Origin: CAHJXG01 sp964235485
Lineage (GTDB): Bacteria > Pseudomonadota > Alphaproteobacteria > Acetobacterales > Acetobacteraceae
Assembly: GCA_964235485.1 (NCBI GenBank)
Contig: CAXSAZ010000001.1
Coordinates: 372,001 to 436,000 of the forward strand
Length of the DNA: 64,000 bases
Reading direction: 5' to 3'
This document shows positions 1-8,872 of this stretch, piece after piece. The position numbers and the translations under genes were made by a program. The notes under the pieces were generated by a model that was given only the letters and a program-made list of their open reading frames with translations, was not told the DNA's origin and did not search any database. The first letter of the stretch is position 1; each line of letters starts with the position of its first letter.

Positions 1-555
1 CTCGAACTCCCAGGGGTTGCCGAGCGACAGCCAGTCCTCCGGCAATTCCTGCTGGACGCCATCGACGATGACTTGGCGGAACAGCCCGTGCTCGTAGCGG
101 ATGCCGTAGCCGAAGGCAGGGATGCCGAGCGTCGCCATGCTTTCCATGAAGCAGGCGGCGAGGCGCCCCAGCCCGCCATTGCCGAGGGCTGCATCCGGCT
201 CCTGCTCCCGCAGGCGTTCGAGGTCCACGCCCTCCGCCACCAGGGCCGTCCGCACCTCTTCCAGCACGCCCAGGTTGCCCATGGCGTCGTGCAGCAGCCG
301 GCCGATCAGGAACTCGAGGGACAAGTAATAAACCCGCTTGGCGCCGCTTTCGCGGGTGCGCCGGGTGCTGTCGAACCAGCAGTCCAGCACGCCGTCCCGC
401 ACCGCCAGCGCGGTCGCGACGAACCAGTCGCGCTCGCTGGCGACGGCGGGCGCCTTGCCGACTTGGTAGGTGAGCCGGGCGACGATCCTGGCCCGCATCC
501 GGTCGGCGGGCGAGGCGGCGTCGGCGCGGTCAGGGTCCGGTATCGCTACATCCAT
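1..555 (-). CDS. glgP: Glycogen/starch phosphorylase, N-terminal part (cut by window edge)
   Basis: Cytoplasmic enzyme that releases glucose-1-phosphate from alpha-1,4-glucans. I read 185 codons from the ATG at 555, in one open frame that runs off the left edge. Conserved phosphorylase blocks are visible: YYLSLEFLIGR near residue 75 and ALGNGGLGRLAACF near residue 120. The catalytic and PLP-lysine region lies outside the window. The gene opens away from the membrane-protein gene at 623-1726, which is on the same strand upstream. Family assignment is secure; the paralogue type (glycogen or maltodextrin) cannot be decided from this part. Confidence 0.93.
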   Translation of the reverse strand, partial: MDVAIPDPDRADAASPADRMRARIVARLTYQVGKAPAVASERDWFVATALAVRDGVLDCWFDSTRRTRESGAKRVYYLSLEFLIGRLLHDAMGNLGVLEEVRTALVAEGVDLERLREQEPDAALGNGGLGRLAACFMESMATLGIPAFGYGIRYEHGLFRQVIVDGVQQELPEDWLSLGNPWEFE

Positions 556-622
556 GTTCGTGCTTCCTGTCCAGCGGTTGGCTGTGACTGCCTGGTCTTC
601 GTTCGACCGGTGAGAGCCGCGA

Positions 623-1726
623 CTACGCCATGCGCGACGGCATCTCGACGTCATCATGGGCCGGTCCCGTCCATTCCCGCCAGAGCAGGATCAGCGCCGC
701 CATGATGGCGGGGCCGACGAACAGGCCGAGCAGGCCGAACGCTTCCACCCCGCCCAGGATGCCGAGCAGCACCCAGATGAAGGGGAGGCGGGTGGAACCG
801 CCGATCAGCGCCGGGCGGACCGCGTGGTCGGCGACGAAGATGACGGCAGCGCCCGCGGCAAGCAGCACCGCGGCGGCCGTCACCGTGCCCGTCGCGAGCA
901 CCAGCAGCGCCGCCAGCGCCAGCACCAGCATCGAGCCGAGCGGCACCGTGGCCGCCACCGCGGTCAGCGCGCCCAGCAGCACCGGATGCGGCGCCCCGGC
1001 CAGCCAATAGCCGACGCCCAGCACGGCGCCGATGCCGAGGCCCACCAGCACCAAGCCGTCCACCGTGCCGTGCACCGAAGCGATGACCTGCCGCCCTAGC
1101 CGTTCCCCGTCCGGGCCGAGCAGGCGGCGGCTGGCCGTGCGCATCTGCGCGATCAGGCCCGCCCCGTCGCGGAACAGGAAGAACAAGGTGGCGAGGGTGA
1201 AGCCGAACAGCAGGCCGCGATGCGCCAACTGCGTGCCGAACTCGCGGCTGGCCAGCATGACCCGTTCCCGGCCGACCCGGCCCAGCAGGGCTTGGGCATC
1301 CGCCGGGTCCCGCAGGTTCGCGTCCCACCAAGTGGTTGCCTGCGCCGCGCCCAGCGGCAGGCGCCCGAGCCAAGGGGGCGGCGCCATGCCGTGGGTGCGC
1401 ACATCGACGACCACGCCCGCGAGCAGGCGCGCTTCGTGGCTGAGCTGCACCACCGTGAGCGCCAAGGGGATCACGAACACGAGGGTGATCCCCGTGGTGA
1501 ACAGCAGGGGCAGCAGCACCTTGTGCCGCCCGGCGCCGAACCGCCGCTGCGTCCGCTGATACAGCGGCCATGTCGCGATGGCCAGGATCGCCGCCCAGAC
1601 CAGGGCGCGTAGGAAGCCCTGCAGCACGTATAGCCCCAGCGCCGCGAGCGCGACGGCGAGCGCCACCCGTGCGACCTGCTGGCCGTTTTGGGTCCGTTCG
1701 GCCTGGTGCGGGGTTGGCATGTCCAT
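623..1726 (-). CDS. AI-2E/PerM family transporter-like membrane protein
   Basis: A 367-residue integral membrane protein. Hydrophobic segments begin near residue 20 (VALAVALAALGLYVLQGFL), continue with LLPLLFTTGITLVFVIPLAL, and fill the C-terminal half, which is the architecture of the AI-2E transport (PerM/YdiK) family. The glycine-rich GLGIGAVLGVGYWLAG segment and the C-terminal GLLGLFVGPAIMAALILLWREW are typical family signatures. Members have been linked to quorum-signal or ion export, but most have no known substrate and I infer none here. It lies upstream of the phosphorylase gene on the same strand; a functional link is unproven. Confidence 0.85.
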   Translation of the reverse strand: MDMPTPHQAERTQNGQQVARVALAVALAALGLYVLQGFLRALVWAAILAIATWPLYQRTQRRFGAGRHKVLLPLLFTTGITLVFVIPLALTVVQLSHEARLLAGVVVDVRTHGMAPPPWLGRLPLGAAQATTWWDANLRDPADAQALLGRVGRERVMLASREFGTQLAHRGLLFGFTLATLFFLFRDGAGLIAQMRTASRRLLGPDGERLGRQVIASVHGTVDGLVLVGLGIGAVLGVGYWLAGAPHPVLLGALTAVAATVPLGSMLVLALAALLVLATGTVTAAAVLLAAGAAVIFVADHAVRPALIGGSTRLPFIWVLLGILGGVEAFGLLGLFVGPAIMAALILLWREWTGPAHDDVEMPSRMA

Positions 1727-1853
1727 GGCGGGCGTCCTGCTTGCGGCGGCTCAGGCCGCGTCCAGGGGCTTATAGCGCGGCTTGCCGGGTTTGGCACCGC
1801 CTTGCGGACCCGGGCTGGACGGGCCAGGCTGCCGGTGTTGGAGGAGGCCGGAC

Positions 1854-2333
1854 ATGGGCGGAACCGCGGAGACGGATTGGAAGGAGAACGGGGTGCGGGT
1901 GATCCCGGGCGACAGCCTGGACTCCAACACGCCGCAAACGCCGGGCATGAACCGCGCCGCCGCCATCGACTTCGCCCGGGCCGGCGCGCGGAAGCTGTGG
2001 GCCGGCACGGTGCACATCCACCCCGACGCCAAAACCGGCGCGCACCACCATGGCGCGCTGGAAAGCGTGATCTACGTGCTGCGCGGCCGGGCGCGGATGC
2101 GGTGGGGCAACGCTTTGGAGTTCGTGGCGGAGGCCGGGCCGGGCGACTTCATCTTTGTGCCGCCCTACGTGCCGCACCAGGAGATCAACGCGAGCGCCAC
2201 GGACACGCTGGAATGCGTGCTGGTGCGAAGCGACAACGAGGCGGTGGTGGTGAATTTGGAAATTGCGGGGGTGGAGCGGCCGGAGACGGTGGCTTGGGTG
2301 GATGCGATCCATCGGGGGGAGGGGGCGGGTTGA
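1854..2333 (+). CDS. Cupin domain protein
   Basis: A 159-residue single-domain cupin. Motif 1 is visible as GAHHHGALESVIYVLRG, with the metal-binding histidines and glutamate, and motif 2 as GDFIFVPPYVPHQEIN. I chose the ATG at 1854 because a GGAGGA Shine-Dalgarno lies just upstream; upstream in-frame codons would add a low-quality cysteine/proline-rich stretch. Substrate unknown: small cupins of this kind include isomerases, dioxygenases and sugar-binding proteins. It stands alone between two minus-strand genes. Confidence 0.85.
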   Translation: MGGTAETDWKENGVRVIPGDSLDSNTPQTPGMNRAAAIDFARAGARKLWAGTVHIHPDAKTGAHHHGALESVIYVLRGRARMRWGNALEFVAEAGPGDFIFVPPYVPHQEINASATDTLECVLVRSDNEAVVVNLEIAGVERPETVAWVDAIHRGEGAG

Positions 2334-2360
2334 GGCGGCTGTCGGGCCGCTATGGGCACG

Positions 2361-3314
2361 TCAGCACCTGTGGATCACCACGACGGTTTCGCCATGCACG
2401 ATGAGGAATCCGGCCATTTGGAACCGAATCAGTTTTTCCGGAACAAATATAGGACTTTCTTCGATGTCGAACGGATAGGCTGATGTGGATTGTATTCGGC
2501 GGTCGGAAGCTTCTTCATCATCTTGAACAAAGCAGTAGTCCTGCATGATGCGGGGATTTATGCTATCTTGAATCTGACCAATTAGCAGGTGCGCCTTGTT
2601 GTATATTTGTGTGTAGTGCTTCATCGTTTTTGAACTGCCGACTGCGAAAATATCGCAAATATCGTTTGCATGAGGCCGATGGTATTTCAGGAACTTCTGT
2701 ATGCAAATTTCAAAGTCGCCCCGCAACGAATTGGCATCAAAGAATCTTTGGCAATCCTGACACCCACCTCCGCCGCCCGGATGAACATGGAAGGCGGGGG
2801 AAGGGGCAAATAGCACTCTCATGTTGGGATGGGCAGCAACATAGTTGATTTCTTTGAGAGTAAACGTGTGAGGAACGACGTCAAAACGCATCCGAACCAC
2901 AACATCAGACTGGATTCTTTCGGAAGCTTCAAAGGCTTCAAGGATCGCATTCGCATGATTAATGCTGTAAAGCTGCGAAAAAATCTTTCTTCGGCTTCCC
3001 TGCATACTTGAAAGTATGACAGATGGAAAATTCTTGTTCTTCCAAACCAAATCAGGTAAAGCACTCTCAATCGCGAATGCAGCAGGACAAAGGAAGTCCA
3101 CCAATTCCTGCATTCTTTGGTAGTACCCGGGTATGAGATGACCTTCGGCATATTTTCCGTCAACACACGGGACAAGCCCTTGGTCTGCCCAACAGTGAAA
3201 ATATATAGCTAAGTTATAGTGACCTCGGATCATGGAAAAACATTGATTCCAAGCTGCTTTATATTCGAGAAAAACCCTGGGATGACCGGAGAAGCAGATA
3301 GACACGTTCTTCAT
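2361..3314 (-). CDS. Uncharacterised protein, possibly glycan-related (capsule/LPS-locus type)
   Basis: A 317-residue protein without signal peptide or membrane segment. It starts ICFSGHPRVF, has AIYFHCWAD near residue 40, a FSQLYSINHANAILEAFE segment, and VVRMRFDVV near residue 140. This pattern (SGxxR, FHxW, YSxxxAN, RxRxD) resembles uncharacterised proteins common in polysaccharide loci, some annotated as glycosyltransferase-like. A cysteine/glycine run HPGGGGGCQDC is unusual. The gene is much AT-richer than the surrounding chromosome, suggesting recent transfer. Function is inference from context only; catalytic residues are not identified. Confidence 0.6.
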   Translation of the reverse strand: MKNVSICFSGHPRVFLEYKAAWNQCFSMIRGHYNLAIYFHCWADQGLVPCVDGKYAEGHLIPGYYQRMQELVDFLCPAAFAIESALPDLVWKNKNFPSVILSSMQGSRRKIFSQLYSINHANAILEAFEASERIQSDVVVRMRFDVVPHTFTLKEINYVAAHPNMRVLFAPSPAFHVHPGGGGGCQDCQRFFDANSLRGDFEICIQKFLKYHRPHANDICDIFAVGSSKTMKHYTQIYNKAHLLIGQIQDSINPRIMQDYCFVQDDEEASDRRIQSTSAYPFDIEESPIFVPEKLIRFQMAGFLIVHGETVVVIHRC

Positions 3315-3796
3315 GGCAAGCCGTTCAGATAGCTTATTACAACAAAGTGTCGAATATCGATCATACTTTGATCACGATCCTTGATAAAACGTTTTCGGGC
3401 ATATTAGATAAACCCGATTACAAGGCGACATAATGGCTGTTCAGCCCTGCATGGGGCGCTGCGTCTATGTTGGGTGTCCCGAACTGCTGCTGTGGATACG
3501 TGATCGGTGAGGATTATAGCAGAGGCTGACCAACCTTAGCACCGGGATTGATAAGCCAGCTTGCGAATCGGCCCCGGACTAGACACGATGCTGGAATGGA
3601 CTTCTGTTAAGCGGGTAACCTTCCCAGTGTTTACAAAAAATTGAGATGGCTGTCGCATAGCTTGATGAATATCTTTATAGCCCTAACAGGAGCGTCTGTT
3701 AAGCTCGATGCGATCAGAATTTTGAGAAGATTTCTAGCGCGGGTTTAGTTTCGAAGAACCTGTTCGGTCTGCTATCTGTTGAATTAGAGGTCTATT
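3315..3796. other. AT-rich intergenic region between divergent genes
   Basis: No coding frame that I can support lies in this 482-base stretch. It separates the divergent starts of the genes at 2361-3314 and 3797-5719, so it must carry both promoters. A 10-base direct repeat TCTGTTAAGC occurs at 3603-3612 and 3695-3704. Composition matches the AT-rich neighbours, so it belongs to the same probably transferred patch. No terminator hairpin or transposase remnant was recognised. Confidence 0.6.
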
Positions 3797-5719
3797 TTGG
3801 ATGAGCAGTTGCAAGTAGTGTGCGCCGAAACTAGTGCTTCGTCGATCATCCCGATCTCGTCTGATGGGATAGTGCAGTCGTCGCCAACGCGGTTTATTTA
3901 CAACGGTGGCGAACCCGCTCGTGCGTTCGTGCCCGGCTGGCAACCGCGATTTGTTTATACCGGGCTGAGGCCGATCAACCTCGTGCTGTTTGAACATGCG
4001 GAACAAGGACCGGCAATCTGGTATTTAGACGAGTCAATGAGCCGCCTCGGAGGCAGCTTTGCGGAACTTGCCCCCATCTCTGTCGACAAGCTCAGCGTCG
4101 CCGCAGCAAACCTTTTTGGAAAGTTTTGGCAACAGATCATTGTGGGGCAACGTCCACCAGCGCTCTCCGATGTTGTCCTTTCGTTTTTCATGCTGCCGCT
4201 TCCTATCCGGTATCAGTTGCTTGATGCATACCTCTCGCAAACTGATTTCTCAACGTCTTATCGCTCCATCGATAATCCTTCAGGTCTCCCAACTAAAGGC
4301 AAGCTTATCAATGCCAGTTGTCGCCGCGTGTTGCTTGATCCCTCGGTCATGCGTCGTCTGTTTGACCCGGAATTTTTCCAGGCTTCCTATGTTCGCCTTT
4401 TGCAGACAGGAGCTCTGACGTGGCCGTCGCCAATCGATGGGCATGACATTCAGGCGACGCATTGCTTCATTATCGGCCCCAACCGGTTCGCTTATCGCGT
4501 GCCTGATGTTCAAAACGGTTTAACGTTTTACATCATTGCAGATGAAGTTTGGTTTCGGACGGCGTGCATATACGTGCCCGAAGCACAGCTTGCCTTGGCG
4601 CCCGATCCGGACCGGGCGCGGACGCTGATGCCTGATTTGGGCCGAGCCATGTTCCAGCATGTGATTGAACATGGCGCCAGTCTTTGTGATTACCTGCAAC
4701 GACCTGTCTCACAGGTGCAAAACATCTGGCGCGGCACCGCTGCGATGCACCTTGGCCATGTGCTGTGGCAAGACATCTCTGGAATTGGCCAACTTGTGGA
4801 GAGCGTTCCGGCAAATAAGCTTCCAAACTTTCGTTTGTTTGATTGTGAATATGGACCAGAGATGTACGGTCCACTCGACAAGATTTTTCCTGAGTTAAAG
4901 GGGCGTGTGATGCGGGATCCCAACTCGTTCATGAGAACAATCCCAGAACTCTACCGCGATGGCGTGCTGGCTATCAAAGCATCCGGTATGTTCATCCGTC
5001 GGACAATTCGAGAGCGGATCATCAATGCGATTTGGCGCGATCCGTTTCACGGTCAGCAGATTGCCGAGTGTAAGGCAATCGCCGCCACGGGGCAGCCAAT
5101 CATCGTTCTGGGGCTGCGGACCGAGAACCGCACGTTGGTGGACCTCGTAGGTTTCTACGAACGCCTGACTGACTTCTTAGCCGAGAGTGTCGACAAGGCC
5201 GTGCTGGTTCTTGATGGACACAACGTTCGGCAGGGTAACACTAGCAAAATGATGTGGAGTCATGGCGAGAAGGAAAACAATCACGCGCCAATTGAAATGG
5301 AGCTTGCAATTGTTGCGGCAATGCAACGTCGAATTCAGAGTGACAAGATAAAAATCTTTTCGACGATAGGCCGCCCACTTGCTGATAGCCTCATTTGGGC
5401 GTCATTTTGTCATGTTTTCGTGGCACCATGGGGAGCCGGACTTGCAAAGTATCGGTGGATTTGCAACAAACCTGGATTTATTCTTACGAGTCGCTGGAAT
5501 TTACATCATCGCACCGATCTGCATATCTATGACGCGCTGAAGTTTATGGAAGAGCCGACCCCTGTTGAATTCATAAACCCTGACCATGTGATCGATCATC
5601 CTGACGCATCTTTGCTAATTCCGCTCGGAAATGAGCACGACCCATGGGTGACGAACTTTTCAGTTGATGAGCCAGCGACATTTCGCGCAATTCTTGCAGT
5701 TGTACAACGTCACGTTTAA
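3797..5719 (+). CDS. Large uncharacterised protein, possible GT61-like glycosyltransferase (AT-rich paralogue)
   Basis: A 640-residue soluble protein, clearly paralogous to the gene on the opposite strand at 5720-7624. Shared blocks along the full length include PGWQPRFVYTG, LTWPSPIDG, HLGHVLWQDISGIGQL, GLRTENRTLVDL, VLVLDGHN and, near the end, WGAGLAKYRWICNKPGF followed by TSRWN and RTDLHIYDA. The WGAGLAKY block is reminiscent of the GAGL motif of GT61 glycosyltransferases, and the polysaccharide context fits, but I cannot assign a family with certainty. Base composition is distinctly AT-richer than its paralogue. Its TAA stop ends exactly where the paralogue's stop begins. Confidence 0.7.
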   Translation: MDEQLQVVCAETSASSIIPISSDGIVQSSPTRFIYNGGEPARAFVPGWQPRFVYTGLRPINLVLFEHAEQGPAIWYLDESMSRLGGSFAELAPISVDKLSVAAANLFGKFWQQIIVGQRPPALSDVVLSFFMLPLPIRYQLLDAYLSQTDFSTSYRSIDNPSGLPTKGKLINASCRRVLLDPSVMRRLFDPEFFQASYVRLLQTGALTWPSPIDGHDIQATHCFIIGPNRFAYRVPDVQNGLTFYIIADEVWFRTACIYVPEAQLALAPDPDRARTLMPDLGRAMFQHVIEHGASLCDYLQRPVSQVQNIWRGTAAMHLGHVLWQDISGIGQLVESVPANKLPNFRLFDCEYGPEMYGPLDKIFPELKGRVMRDPNSFMRTIPELYRDGVLAIKASGMFIRRTIRERIINAIWRDPFHGQQIAECKAIAATGQPIIVLGLRTENRTLVDLVGFYERLTDFLAESVDKAVLVLDGHNVRQGNTSKMMWSHGEKENNHAPIEMELAIVAAMQRRIQSDKIKIFSTIGRPLADSLIWASFCHVFVAPWGAGLAKYRWICNKPGFILTSRWNLHHRTDLHIYDALKFMEEPTPVEFINPDHVIDHPDASLLIPLGNEHDPWVTNFSVDEPATFRAILAVVQRHV

Positions 5720-7624
5720 CTAAAACTCGGCACCAGAAGCGGAAACAACGGTGCGTACCATTTCTGATATTTTAGGAAAAATGTCTTGAATGTTGGTTTC
5801 AAAGTTGAAGAATGAGGGCTGGCCGGGGCCGACATCCAGTAGCAAAAATGCTTCAGGGTCATCCCGGACAGTTGTCGCATCGACAAATTTTAGCTCAGTC
5901 GGCGTGTCCATGAATTCTGGTGCGTCGTAGATATGTAAATCGGTGCGATTTGTGATATTCCAACGACTCGTCACAACAAAGCCAGGCTTGTTGCAAACCC
6001 AACGGTATTTCGCGAGGCTTGCTCCCCAAATCGAGAAAAAGCAATCTGCCTGCCCGCACCAAGCGAGACTCGCCCGCATCGGCGCGCCCAAGGTGTCCAC
6101 CACCATCACGTCGCGCCCAACCTGCAACCGTCGCAAGTGCGCCGCGATCTGTCGTTCCACCTCGATCGGAGGCCGGCGGGCGCCTAACTCGCCATGGCTT
6201 ACGATTACCCGACCATCCCCGCCGGAGTTGTGCCCATCCAGGACAAGGATCGCGCCGGGGAAGGCGCCGGCCACACGCTCCAGCAGTTCCTCGCAGAACT
6301 CCAGAAGATCAACCATCGTCCGGTTCTCAACGCGCAAACCGATCAGGATTACCGGCGCGTTCGGCCGTGCCCGCCCCGCGATGACCCGGCGGACCTCGCC
6401 ATAAACCGGGTCCGCTTCGACGAGCCGTTGCAAGCTGGCGCGCAGCCCCGCAGACACGTACTCGCTCGTGATCCGGACAAGGCAAGCGCCAGTGTCGTAG
6501 GAGGCCTTAATGGCGGCATCGACGCTGGGTGCAGATCGGTCCACCCGGCCCTGAAGCTGCGGGAACACCTGGTCAATCGGTCCCCATAGCTCGGTTTCCG
6601 GGCCGGGTACGATCCATTCGGGTAGATGCGGCCCGGAGGCCGATTGCAGGAACTGGTCAATCCCGCTCAACTCGTTCCAAAGCTGATGGCCCAAATGGTT
6701 GGACGGCCAGCCGCGCATGATGCTGGCAACCCGGCTGGCACCCGCGCCGAAATAACCTTCCAGCGCATCCCCGAAGCGACAAACCAGCGGGATCAGCCAA
6801 TCCGTCACGCTCGGTGCATAAACATTCAGCCAACCCGCCGCCCACCCGGTATGGACCAGCAGGAGACCCAAAGCCGGCACATACAGCCCAAGTGTCGCCG
6901 CATGGTGGTGGGACACAATCGGGTAGCACACCAACCCATGCAGGGGATCGGCCAGCCGGTAAGCAAACCGGAAATCGTCGGAGCACAGGCTGCCCTGCAC
7001 GGTCAGCATCCGCCCGTCCACCGGGCTGGGCCAGCTCAGCATCCCGTCCTCCGCTGTCCGCAACAGGCGGTCCCCGAACGGCATCGCCAACAGGGCTTCC
7101 ACATGCCCCCGGTCCAGGCCCCATGCCCCGTCCCACCCGTCCGGCGCCGCGTCCAGCACGACCCGGCGCACCGGCGGCAGCGCCGACCCGGCGCAAAGCT
7201 GGCCAACATCGTGCCGGAACGCTTCCGGCAGCCGCAGGAACGCGCGGGCCTGCGCGTCGAGCGACAACGCCGGCGGCTGCAGCACCACGTCCATCAGGTG
7301 CGCGACGCGCGGCGAGGCCGCGGCCCGCAGCGCCTCCCGAGCGTCCGGCTCCAACTCCCCCACGGAGCCGCCGAGCCGGGTGCCGTCCGCATCGACAACC
7401 CAAATGGCGGCCTCGCCCGAGTCGCTGCTGAATTGCAGCACGGCGAAGGGGAAGAACCCGGTATAAAGGAATACCGGACGCCATCCCGGGATGAAGCTCT
7501 CGACCGGCGCGCCCCCCAGCCGCAACGGCACGGTTCGCCCGTCAAGCCGCAAGCAGAGCGCGCCATCCTGCAGCACCACCGGGTCGCTTGCGATGTCCGA
7601 AGCCGTATCGGGCAGCGTGTCCAT
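5720..7624 (-). CDS. Large uncharacterised protein, possible GT61-like glycosyltransferase (GC-rich paralogue)
   Basis: A 634-residue protein homologous along its full length to the plus-strand gene at 3797-5719. Matching blocks: PGWRPVFLYTG, LSWPSPVDG, NHLGHQLWNELSGIDQF, GLRVENRTMVDLL, ILVLDGHN, WGASLAKYRWVCNKPGF and RTDLHIYDAPEFM. I chose the ATG at 7624 because AGAGG sits about 8 bases upstream and the homology begins shortly after; the frame stays open far upstream but that part has no protein character. The body has normal high-GC composition, while roughly the last 100 bases are more AT-rich like the neighbour. It is divergent from the rhamnose operon, suggesting a role in assembling the same glycan (inference). 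Confidence 0.72.
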   Translation of the reverse strand: MDTLPDTASDIASDPVVLQDGALCLRLDGRTVPLRLGGAPVESFIPGWRPVFLYTGFFPFAVLQFSSDSGEAAIWVVDADGTRLGGSVGELEPDAREALRAAASPRVAHLMDVVLQPPALSLDAQARAFLRLPEAFRHDVGQLCAGSALPPVRRVVLDAAPDGWDGAWGLDRGHVEALLAMPFGDRLLRTAEDGMLSWPSPVDGRMLTVQGSLCSDDFRFAYRLADPLHGLVCYPIVSHHHAATLGLYVPALGLLLVHTGWAAGWLNVYAPSVTDWLIPLVCRFGDALEGYFGAGASRVASIMRGWPSNHLGHQLWNELSGIDQFLQSASGPHLPEWIVPGPETELWGPIDQVFPQLQGRVDRSAPSVDAAIKASYDTGACLVRITSEYVSAGLRASLQRLVEADPVYGEVRRVIAGRARPNAPVILIGLRVENRTMVDLLEFCEELLERVAGAFPGAILVLDGHNSGGDGRVIVSHGELGARRPPIEVERQIAAHLRRLQVGRDVMVVDTLGAPMRASLAWCGQADCFFSIWGASLAKYRWVCNKPGFVVTSRWNITNRTDLHIYDAPEFMDTPTELKFVDATTVRDDPEAFLLLDVGPGQPSFFNFETNIQDIFPKISEMVRTVVSASGAEF

Positions 7625-7816
7625 CCAGGCCTCTGCTTGCAACCGTTGCGCGTGTACAAACCGACATATCGCGAACTGAACCGAGTTGGCGATACACTTT
7701 CTCAACCAGTCCGTAGCATTCTTTGCATGACCACCCCCGTTAAATCCAGATTGCCCCGTCCCATCATCGCTGGCATTTTGCAGCACCGAAACGGTGAACA
7801 GGACACCCCACCCCTC

Positions 7817-8872
7817 ATGCGGATTCTCCTCACCGGCGGATGCGGCTTCATCGGCTCGGCCGTCATCCGCCACCTGATCCGCGTCACCGACCATCATGTC
7901 GTGAACGTGGACAAGATGACCTACGCCGCGTCCGAGGACGCGCTGGAAGAAGCGCGCAACCACCGGCGGCACCGGCACCTCCGCGCCGACATCACCGATG
8001 CCGCCGCCATGCGCGACATCTTCGCGGCGCACCGTCCCGACGCCGTGATGCACCTCGCGGCCGAAAGCCACGTGGACCGCTCCATCGACGGCCCGGCGCC
8101 GTTCATTCAAACCAACGTCGTCGGCACCTTCGTGCTGCTGGAAGCGGCGCGCGCCCACTGGGCGGCGCTCGGCGGCGAGGCCCAGGCACGCTTCCGCTTC
8201 CACCACGTGTCCACGGATGAGGTGTTCGGCGCGCTCGGCCCCCACGACCCGCCATTCACGGAGGACACGCCCTACGACCCACGCAGCCCGTACTCGGCGA
8301 GCAAGGCAGCCTCCGACCACCTGGTGCGCGCCTGGTGGCACACCTACGGCCTGCCGGCCTTTGTCACCAACACCACGAACAACTACGGCCCCTGGCAATT
8401 CCCGGAAAAGCTGATCCCGCTGGTCACGCTGAACGCGCTGGAAGGCAAGGAACTGCCGGTCTATGGCGACGGCTCCAACCAGCGGGACTGGCTGTTCGTC
8501 GATGACCACGCCGAAGCCCTGGTCCGCGCCCTGGAGCACGCCGAACCCGGCGCCACCCTCGCCATCGGCGCCCGGCAGCCGCGGACCAACCTGCAGGTCG
8601 TGCACGCCATCTGCGCCGTGCTGGACGAACTGGCTCCGGACCCCGCCGGGCCGCGCGCGCGGCTGATCCACTTCGTGACCGACCGCCCGGGCCACGACTT
8701 CCGCTACGAGATCGACCCGGCCCGCACGGACGCGGCGCTCAACTGGACCGCGCCGCACGGCTTCGACGAAGGATTGCGCCGCACCGTGCAATGGTACCTG
8801 GACCATCGGGCATGGTGGGAGGGCGTGCGCGCCGCCCGCTACGCCGGGCAGCGGCTGGGGACGGCGGCGTGA
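7817..8872 (+). CDS. rfbB: dTDP-glucose 4,6-dehydratase
   Basis: Second step of dTDP-L-rhamnose synthesis: converts dTDP-glucose to dTDP-4-keto-6-deoxyglucose in the cytoplasm using bound NAD. The 351-residue extended SDR has the Rossmann motif GGCGFIGS near the N-terminus, the ESHVDRSIDGP block, STDEVFG near residue 135, and the catalytic YSASK motif followed by TNTTNNYGPWQFPEKLIP, all typical of RmlB. The ATG at 7817 gives standard family length and starts right before the Rossmann strand. The stop overlaps the GTG start of rfbA by four bases, so the genes are translationally coupled. Confidence 0.96.
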   Translation: MRILLTGGCGFIGSAVIRHLIRVTDHHVVNVDKMTYAASEDALEEARNHRRHRHLRADITDAAAMRDIFAAHRPDAVMHLAAESHVDRSIDGPAPFIQTNVVGTFVLLEAARAHWAALGGEAQARFRFHHVSTDEVFGALGPHDPPFTEDTPYDPRSPYSASKAASDHLVRAWWHTYGLPAFVTNTTNNYGPWQFPEKLIPLVTLNALEGKELPVYGDGSNQRDWLFVDDHAEALVRALEHAEPGATLAIGARQPRTNLQVVHAICAVLDELAPDPAGPRARLIHFVTDRPGHDFRYEIDPARTDAALNWTAPHGFDEGLRRTVQWYLDHRAWWEGVRAARYAGQRLGTAA

